A stretch of 64,000 nt of DNA, from assembly GCF_002101885.1 (NCBI RefSeq), contig NZ_LQPS01000043.1, positions 186,001-250,000 of the forward strand, in the 5' to 3' direction. A program made the position numbers and the translations under genes. Positions 58,474 to 64,000 of the stretch are shown piece after piece. This stretch comes from Mycolicibacter senuensis (GTDB taxonomy: Bacteria > Actinomycetota > Actinomycetes > Mycobacteriales > Mycobacteriaceae). Under the pieces are notes generated by a model. That model did not search any database, was not told the origin of the DNA, and saw only the letters and a program-made list of their open reading frames with translations. Numbering within the stretch: the stretch's first letter is position 1; the number at the start of each line of letters is the position of its first letter.

Positions 58474-58683
58474 CGCTGCCCTCGAAATCACCTACAGGCG
58501 TGTACATCCGGGCATGTTCACCGGTTGTGAGGTGCTGGGGATACCGCTGTCTTCATGCGGGAAAAGCGTACTCGGATCTCATCCGAACAGATGAGGTAAT
58601 CGATTGCTCGAAATGCTTGCCTTGGTGATGCGCTCGCAGGTGGTTTCGGTCGGGAGATCACCGCTGTCGGAAGGAGGCAGCTC

Positions 58684-58896
58684 ATGTCGCAGTTGGTCGT
58701 TCACCCAGGGATCGCGATGCCGTTCGATACCGTCGCTCGTCACCTGCGCCAACAGGGCCACATGCTTGTCGCGGCGTCGAGCAACGCGCTCAGCCGCATC
58801 CGCGCCAGGCTGCTCGAACACCGGGAGCTTTTCCCGCACCTCGAGCCGGCCTACTTCGAGAACGCGCGGATGATGCGTGAGATGTACCGGCTGTGA
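58684..58896 (+). CDS. Hypothetical 70-residue protein
   Basis: A small protein, MSQLVVHPGIAMPFDTVARH and on to a C-terminus rich in Arg and Met. It is preceded by a very good ribosome site (GGAAGGAGG) 6 bases before the ATG, which is the main support. I do not recognise the family. It lies 51 bases before the SnoaL-like gene on the same strand, so they may be an operon. The long opposite-strand frame across both genes (58579-59394) is treated as a shadow. Confidence 0.55.
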   Translation: MSQLVVHPGIAMPFDTVARHLRQQGHMLVAASSNALSRIRARLLEHRELFPHLEPAYFENARMMREMYRL

Positions 58897-58947
58897 TAGC
58901 GAAATACGGTCGGGGACAACAGAACACCCACGAAAGGAAGGCGAACA

Positions 58948-59337
58948 ATGTCTCAGCAGAACATCGAGCTGGTCCGGGGCGGCTATCAGTCCTTCGCCAA
59001 CGGCGACACTCAATCGTTGATGGCGCTCTTCGACGAGGACATCGAATGGGTGCAGCCGGGGGAGAGCGCGGTAAGCGGAACCTACCGGGGCAAGGCGGAA
59101 CTCGGTGAGTTCCTCGTGGCATTGGCGGCGAAGGCGCCGAAGATCTCGCCGCGCCGTTTCCTGGCCGACGGCGAGACGGTCATCGTGCTCAGCGAGGCGT
59201 CCATCGGTGGCGAAACAGGCCACAGCGCCGAGGTTTACACTATCCGCAACGGCAAGACCGTGCAGGTCCAGGTGTACGGGGACACCGCGATGATGGAACG
59301 CCAATACGGCAGGAAGCCGGTCGCCGCCACGGGCTGA
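58948..59337 (+). CDS. SnoaL-like / NTF2-fold protein
   Basis: A 129-residue NTF2-like protein (SQQNIELVRGGYQSFANGD, then LFDEDIEWVQPGESAVSGTYRGKAELGEFL). The family forms a conical cavity used by ketosteroid-isomerase-like enzymes and polyketide cyclases; substrate unknown. AAAGGAAGG gives a clear ribosome site. It sits between the accessory patch and the conserved osmC gene and is not in the M. tuberculosis order. Confidence 0.82.
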   Translation: MSQQNIELVRGGYQSFANGDTQSLMALFDEDIEWVQPGESAVSGTYRGKAELGEFLVALAAKAPKISPRRFLADGETVIVLSEASIGGETGHSAEVYTIRNGKTVQVQVYGDTAMMERQYGRKPVAATG

Positions 59338-59386
59338 TCGCCCCGCCGGCGTGGCGATGCGCCGGGTCGGCGGTAAGAATGTGCCC

Positions 59387-59803
59387 ATGAGCAAACTGTG
59401 GGTGGAACGAACCGGGATCCGGCGCTACACCGGCCGCAGTTCGCGCGGTGCGCAGGTGCTGATCGGCAGCGAAGACGTCGATGAGGTTTTCACCCCCGGC
59501 GAACTGCTGAAGATCGCGCTGGCGGCCTGCAGCGGGATGTCCAGCGATGCCCCGCTGGCCCGTCGGCTCGGCGACGACTACCGGGCCACCATCTCGGTCA
59601 GCGGTCCGGCCGATCGCGAGCAGGAACGCTATCCGCTGCTGGAGGAAACCCTGGAGTTGGAGCTGTCGGTCCTGCCCGACAGCGACAAGCAGCGGTTGCT
59701 GACCGTGGTGCGCCGCGCCGTCGACCAGGTCTGCACGGTCGGTCGCACCCTGCAGGCCGGCACCGAGGTGCGCTTCGAGATCAAGGACGAGGACGGCTCG
59801 TGA
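59387..59803 (+). CDS. OsmC/Ohr family peroxide-handling protein (Rv2923c-like)
   Basis: A 138-residue OsmC-fold protein. The conserved Cys is in LAACSGMSSDAPLA and a second Cys is in VDQVCTVGRT; such pairs reduce organic hydroperoxides. The ATG at 59387 matches the M. tuberculosis start; the earlier one at 59351 is weakly placed. A -10-like AAGAAT ends 6 bases upstream. It overlaps acyP by four bases. Confidence 0.9.
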   Translation: MSKLWVERTGIRRYTGRSSRGAQVLIGSEDVDEVFTPGELLKIALAACSGMSSDAPLARRLGDDYRATISVSGPADREQERYPLLEETLELELSVLPDSDKQRLLTVVRRAVDQVCTVGRTLQAGTEVRFEIKDEDGS

Positions 59804-60078
59804 CCTCGACGGTGCGGCTCACCGCCTGGGTGCACGGGCACGTCCAGGGGGTGGGCTTTCGGTGGTGGACCCGGTCGCGGGCGCTGGAGTTGGGCCTGAC
59901 CGGGTATGCGGCCAACCGCCCCGACGGCCGGGTACAGGTCGTCGCCCAGGGATCCCGGCCGGACTGTCAGCGGCTGCTCGACCTGCTGCAGAGCGGGGCG
60001 ACTCCGGGCCGGGTGGACACCGTCGTCACCGATTGGGGCGCCGCCGGGGCGCCGATCGACGGATTCAGCGAACGCTAG
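59800..60078 (+). CDS. acyP: Acylphosphatase
   Basis: A 92-residue acylphosphatase (Rv2922A) that hydrolyses carboxyl-phosphate bonds. The signature VHGHVQGVGFRWWTR holds the catalytic Arg and AANRPDGRVQVVAQG the catalytic Asn. GTG start overlapping the osmC stop. smc begins 19 bases later. Confidence 0.95.
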   Translation: MTSTVRLTAWVHGHVQGVGFRWWTRSRALELGLTGYAANRPDGRVQVVAQGSRPDCQRLLDLLQSGATPGRVDTVVTDWGAAGAPIDGFSER

Positions 60079-60083
60079 ACCGG

Positions 60084-60089
60084 TAGTCT
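60084..60089 (+). promoter_or_regulatory. Candidate -10 hexamer for smc
   Basis: TAGTCT, 8 bases before the GTG at 60098; leaderless spacing. Confidence 0.4.
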
Positions 60090-60097
60090 CACACCCC

Positions 60098-63000
60098 GTG
60101 CACCTCAAGAGTTTGACGCTGAAGGGCTTCAAGTCCTTCGCCTCGCCGACGACTCTGCGCTTCGAGCCGGGCATCACCGCCGTGGTCGGGCCCAACGGCT
60201 CGGGCAAATCCAACGTGGTCGACGCGCTGGCCTGGGTGATGGGCGAGCAGGGCGCCAAGACGCTGCGCGGCGGCAAGATGGAAGACGTCATCTTCGCCGG
60301 CACGTCCTCCCGCGCCCCGCTCGGGCGCGCCGAGGTCACCGTCACCATCGACAACTCCGACAACGCGCTGCCGATCGAGTACGCCGAGGTGTCCATCACC
60401 CGGCGGATGTTCCGCGACGGCGCCAGCGAATACGAGATCAACGGTTCGAGTTGCCGGCTGATGGACATCCAGGAGCTGCTCAGCGACTCCGGGATCGGGC
60501 GCGAGATGCACGTCATCGTCGGCCAGGGCCGGCTGGCACAGATCCTCGAGTCGCGGCCCGAAGACCGCCGGGCGTTCATCGAAGAGGCCGCCGGTGTCCT
60601 CAAACACCGCAAACGCAAGGAAAAGGCGGTCCGCAAACTCGACGCGATGTCGGCCAACCTGGCCCGGCTGACCGACCTGACCACCGAACTGCGCCGCCAG
60701 CTCAAACCGCTGGGGCGCCAGGCCGAGATGGCGCGCCGAGCCGCCACCATCCAGGCCGACCTGCGCGACGCCCGGCTGCGGCTGGTCGCCGACGACCTGG
60801 TCACGCGGCAGACCGAGTTCGCCGGCGCAGGCGACGCCGAGGCGACGTTGCGCCGCGAACACGACCAGATCACCGAGCGGCTGACGGCGGCCGCCGACGA
60901 GTTGACCGCCCACGAGTCCGCGGTCGCCACCTTGACGCAACGCGCCGAGGCCGCCCAGCAGACCTGGTTCTCGCTGTCGGCGCTGGCCGAACGGGTCAGC
61001 GCCACCGTGCGCATCGCCAGCGAACGCGCGCAACACCTCGACGAGGAGCCGATCACCAGCGGCGGCGTCGACCCCGACGCGCTGGATGCCGAGGCCGAGC
61101 AGGTGGCCGCCGCCGAGCAGCAGCTGCTGGCCGAACTGGCCGACGCCGGCACCCGGCTGGAAGCTGCCCGCGCCGAGTTGGCCGAACGCGAACGCCGCAG
61201 CGCGGAGGCCGAGAAGGCGCATCTGGCCGCGGTCCGTGCCGAAGCCGACCGTCGCGAGGGCCTGGCCCGGCTGACCGGGCAGGTGGAGACCGTCCGGGCG
61301 CGCGTCGAGTCGATCGACGCCCACGTGGCGCAGTTGTCGGGGCGCATCGAGGAGGCCGCCGCGCGTGCCCAAGCCGCCCAGGCGGAGTTCGAAACCGTGC
61401 AGGGCCGGGTCGGTCAGCTCGACCAGGGCGAGGTCAGCCTCGACGAGCAACACGAGCGGACGGTCGCCGCGCTGCGGCTGGCCGACGAGCGGGTCTCCGA
61501 ACTGCAGGCCGCCGAACGTGGCGCCGAACGACAGGTGGCCTCGCTGCGTGCTCGCATCGACGCCTTGTCCATGGGGCTGGAACGCCGCGACGGCGCGGCC
61601 TGGCTGGCCCAGAACCACGGTGGTTCGGGGCTTTTCGGGTCGGTCGCCAAGCTGGTCAAGGTGTGCTCAGGGTATGAGGCGGCGCTGGCCGCGGTGCTCG
61701 GGTCGGCCGCCGACGCGCTGGCCGCGGAGAACGCCGGTGCGGCCCGCGCGGCGCTGCACGCGCTGAAGAGCGCCGACGGCGGGCGGGCCGCGATCGTGCT
61801 CGGGGACTGGCCGCTGCCGCCGGCTCCCGAACAGCGCGCCGCCCTGCCCGACGGCGCGCAGTGGGCGCTGGACCTGGTCGAGGCCCCCGACCGGCTGCGC
61901 GGCGCGATGACGGCGATGTTGTCGTCGGTGGCGGTGGTCGCCGACCTGCCCGCGGCGCTGGAGTTGGTGACCACCCGTCCGGGGGTGCGGGCGGTGACTC
62001 TCGACGGCGATCTGGTCGGCGCGGGCTGGGTGAGCGGCGGCTCGGACCGCAAGCCGTCCACCCTGGAGATCACCAGCGAGATCGACAAGGCCCGCACCGA
62101 TCTGGCCGGCGCCGAAACGCAGGTCGGGCAGCTCAGTGCCGCCCTGTCCGGCGCCCTGACCGAGCAGGCCGCCCGCCAGGACGCCACCGAGCAGGCGCTG
62201 GCCGCGCTCAACGAATCCGACGCCGCGATCGCCGCAACCCACGAGCGGCTGGGCCGGCTGGGCCAGGACGCCCGCGCCGCCGAGGCCGAGTGGCGCCGCC
62301 GGCTGCGGGAACGCGAAGAGCTGGAGGCCGGCCGGGCGCAGACGGTCACCGAACTGGGGGAGTTGGAGACTCGGCTGCGCAACGCCGAGCAGGACCAGCC
62401 GACCGCCGCTGCCGAGCCGGTGGACCGGCAGCAGATCGCGGCCGCCGCCGAGGCGGCCCGCAGCGTCGAGGTGGAGGCGCGGCTGGCGGTGCGCACCGCC
62501 GAGGAACGCGCCAACGCCGTTCGGGGCAAGGCGGATTCGCTGCGCCGGGCCGCCGCCGCCGAACGCGAGGCGCGGGTGCGCGCCGAACGGGCCCGCGCGG
62601 CCCGGGCGCTCGCCGCGACCACGGCGGCCGCGGTGGCCGACGCCGGGACTGCGTTGGCGCGGCGCCTGCAACTGGTGGTGGCAGCGGCGTCAGGCATCCG
62701 AGACGGGCTGGCCGGCGAACGCCAGCAGCGGGCCGCAGCGATGGCCGCCGTCCGCGACGAGGTGAACTCGCTGAGCACCCGCATCACCGCACTCACCGAG
62801 TCGCTGCACCGCGACGAGGTGGCCAAGGCGCAAGCCGCACTGCGCATCGAGCAACTCGAGCAGACGGTGCTCGAACAGTTCGGGATGAGTTCGCAGGATC
62901 TGATCGCCGAGTACGGTCCCGATGTTCCGTTGCCGCCGACCGAACTGGAGATGGCTGAGTTCGAGCAGGCCCGCGCCCGCGGCGAGCAGGTCACCGCGCC

Positions 63001-63691
63001 GGCCCCCATGCCCTTCGACCGGCCCACCCAGGAGCGCCGGGCCAAGCGCGCGGAGCGTGAACTGGCCGAGCTGGGCCGGGTCAACCCGCTCGCGCTGGAG
63101 GAGTTCGCGGCACTCGAAGAGCGCTACAACTTCTTGTCCACCCAGCTCGAAGACGTCAAGGCGGCCCGCAAAGACCTGCTCGACGTGGTCGCGCAAGTCG
63201 ACACCCGCATCCTGCAGGTGTTCACCGACGCCTACACCGACGTCGAGCGCGAATTCCGCGACGTGTTCGCGGCGCTGTTCCCGGGCGGGGAGGGCCGGCT
63301 GCTGCTGACCGATCCGACCGACATGCTGACCACCGGCGTCGACGTCGAAGCCCGCCCGCCTGGCAAGAAGGTCAAGCGGCTGTCGCTGCTGTCCGGCGGC
63401 GAGAAGTCGCTGACCGCGATCGCCATGCTGGTCGCGATCTTCCGGGCCCGCCCGTCGCCGTTCTACATCATGGACGAGGTCGAGGCCGCCCTGGATGACA
63501 CCAACCTGCGTCGCCTGCTGGCGCTGTTCGAGATGCTGCGGGCGCGTTCGCAGCTGATCGTGATCACCCACCAGAAGCCGACGATGGAGGTCGCCGACGC
63601 GCTGTACGGCGTCACCATGCAGGGCGACGGGATCACCGCGGTGATCTCCCAGCGCATCCGCGGGCAAGAGCTGGTCTCCAGCCAGGCCTGA
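60098..63691 (+). CDS. smc: Chromosome segregation protein SMC
   Basis: A 1197-residue SMC ATPase that with ScpA and ScpB condenses and segregates the chromosome. Walker A GPNGSGKSN is at 31-39, two long coiled coils flank a hinge (about 515-670, with ALAAVLGSAADAL and AGWVSGGS), the signature LLSGGEKSL is near 1097-1105 and Walker B FYIMDEVEAALDD near 1120. The open frame begins earlier (59906) but inside acyP; the GTG (MHLKSLTLKGFKSFA) is the homologous start. Confidence 0.98.
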   Translation: MHLKSLTLKGFKSFASPTTLRFEPGITAVVGPNGSGKSNVVDALAWVMGEQGAKTLRGGKMEDVIFAGTSSRAPLGRAEVTVTIDNSDNALPIEYAEVSITRRMFRDGASEYEINGSSCRLMDIQELLSDSGIGREMHVIVGQGRLAQILESRPEDRRAFIEEAAGVLKHRKRKEKAVRKLDAMSANLARLTDLTTELRRQLKPLGRQAEMARRAATIQADLRDARLRLVADDLVTRQTEFAGAGDAEATLRREHDQITERLTAAADELTAHESAVATLTQRAEAAQQTWFSLSALAERVSATVRIASERAQHLDEEPITSGGVDPDALDAEAEQVAAAEQQLLAELADAGTRLEAARAELAERERRSAEAEKAHLAAVRAEADRREGLARLTGQVETVRARVESIDAHVAQLSGRIEEAAARAQAAQAEFETVQGRVGQLDQGEVSLDEQHERTVAALRLADERVSELQAAERGAERQVASLRARIDALSMGLERRDGAAWLAQNHGGSGLFGSVAKLVKVCSGYEAALAAVLGSAADALAAENAGAARAALHALKSADGGRAAIVLGDWPLPPAPEQRAALPDGAQWALDLVEAPDRLRGAMTAMLSSVAVVADLPAALELVTTRPGVRAVTLDGDLVGAGWVSGGSDRKPSTLEITSEIDKARTDLAGAETQVGQLSAALSGALTEQAARQDATEQALAALNESDAAIAATHERLGRLGQDARAAEAEWRRRLREREELEAGRAQTVTELGELETRLRNAEQDQPTAAAEPVDRQQIAAAAEAARSVEVEARLAVRTAEERANAVRGKADSLRRAAAAEREARVRAERARAARALAATTAAAVADAGTALARRLQLVVAAASGIRDGLAGERQQRAAAMAAVRDEVNSLSTRITALTESLHRDEVAKAQAALRIEQLEQTVLEQFGMSSQDLIAEYGPDVPLPPTELEMAEFEQARARGEQVTAPAPMPFDRPTQERRAKRAERELAELGRVNPLALEEFAALEERYNFLSTQLEDVKAARKDLLDVVAQVDTRILQVFTDAYTDVEREFRDVFAALFPGGEGRLLLTDPTDMLTTGVDVEARPPGKKVKRLSLLSGGEKSLTAIAMLVAIFRARPSPFYIMDEVEAALDDTNLRRLLALFEMLRARSQLIVITHQKPTMEVADALYGVTMQGDGITAVISQRIRGQELVSSQA

Positions 63692-63717
63692 ACACCGCCG
63701 GGGCGGCTACTGCCACA

Positions 63718-64000
63718 ATGGCGGGCGTGTCGTCTCAAAGTCTGTGGATCATCGCCGGCGTCCTCGCCGCCCTCGTTCTCCTCACCGCCGTGATCCTGGG
63801 CCTGGTGCGTCACCGCCGCCGGCGCATCAGCCTGTCCGCTCCGCAGCGCGAGAGCCTGGACCGATCGGGTGGCTACGCCGCGTCCTCGGGCATCACCTTC
63901 AGCCGAACCGAGCTGTCGCCCGAGCCGCCGGCCCCGGTCATCGGGGACGACGCGACCATTCCGCGCGACGCTCCCCGGCGCACGATCACCGACGTCGAAC
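63718..64000 (+). CDS. ftsY: Signal recognition particle receptor FtsY, N-terminal part
   Basis: The first ~94 residues of FtsY run off the window's end. There is an N-terminal hydrophobic anchor (LWIIAGVLAALVLLTAVILGL by position 9-29), then RHRRRRISLS, DRSGGYAASSGITFSRTE and GDDATIPRDAPRRTI, which match M. tuberculosis FtsY. The GTPase domain lies outside. Two starts are possible: ATG 63718, or GTG 63727, which corresponds better to the M. tuberculosis start. It follows smc as in all mycobacteria. Confidence 0.9.
   Translation, partial: MAGVSSQSLWIIAGVLAALVLLTAVILGLVRHRRRRISLSAPQRESLDRSGGYAASSGITFSRTELSPEPPAPVIGDDATIPRDAPRRTITDVE

Noticed and set aside
58579..59394. 271-codon minus-strand frame over the small gene and the SnoaL-like gene
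   Set aside because: Two plus-strand genes with strong ribosome sites occupy it; the antisense product has no known domain.
61414..63084. 556-codon minus-strand frame opposite smc
   Set aside because: Ser/Ala/Arg-rich shadow of the SMC coiled coil.

Overview
This window is high-GC chromosomal DNA from a mycobacterium, most likely an environmental Mycolicibacterium- or Mycolicibacter-type species. From 5.5 to 36.1 kb and from 51.9 to 64 kb the genes follow, in order, the Mycobacterium tuberculosis block Rv2994 to Rv2921c: MFS transporter, FAA hydrolase, gltX, tRNA-Gln/tRNA-Glu, PPOX protein, IclR regulator, leuCD, hupB, mutT1, ppk, fbiD, gpsA, ddlA, thiL, ung, recG, lipN, DsbA/VKOR, pyc, rsmD, coaD, then purU, sepIVA, DUF177, rnc, fpg, osmC, acyP, smc and ftsY. 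The M. tuberculosis PDIM/phenolic-glycolipid cluster, which sits between purU and Rv2927c, is absent: purU and sepIVA are direct neighbours. That argues against a slow-growing pathogen.

Layout. 0-2.2 kb: end of a 2-hydroxyacid dehydrogenase gene, an amidase and a convergent DUF3830 gene. 2.2-5.5 kb: ectABCD for ectoine and hydroxyectoine, downstream of the MFS gene on the same strand and with the DUF3830 gene at its 3' end. 5.5-36.1 kb: conserved core (translation, leucine biosynthesis, nucleoid protein, polyphosphate, cofactor F420, phospholipid and peptidoglycan precursors, DNA repair, disulfide formation, anaplerosis, CoA synthesis). 36.1-51.9 kb: an accessory island between coaD and purU. 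It holds a 13E12-type DUF222/HNH gene, a six-gene type I restriction-modification operon (hsdM, hsdS, rhuM, GIY-YIG/DUF4357, hsdR, YgjP-like peptidase), then a TetR-controlled cluster of two DUF1989 proteins and a stand-alone urea/guanidine-carboxylase carboxyltransferase, and a GXWXG/DUF4334 gene. 51.9-55.9 kb: core (purU, sepIVA, DUF177, rnc, fpg). 55.9-59.3 kb: a small accessory patch (PIG-L deacetylase, DJ-1/PfpI protein, frameshifted LuxR regulator, a 70-residue protein, SnoaL-like protein). 59.3-64 kb: core (osmC, acyP, smc, ftsY start).

Three genes (hsdS, rhuM and the LuxR regulator) have a single clean reading-frame break with intact coding on both sides. All three are accessory. Losing hsdS should silence the type I enzyme. 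Many genes have a TANNNT -10 hexamer only 6-8 bases before the start codon, the mycobacterial leaderless pattern; this helped to set several starts. The two most interesting loci are the BC- and BCCP-less carboxyltransferase coupled to the DUF1989 pair, and the tightly overlapping restriction operon with its nuclease, RhuM and peptidase genes.
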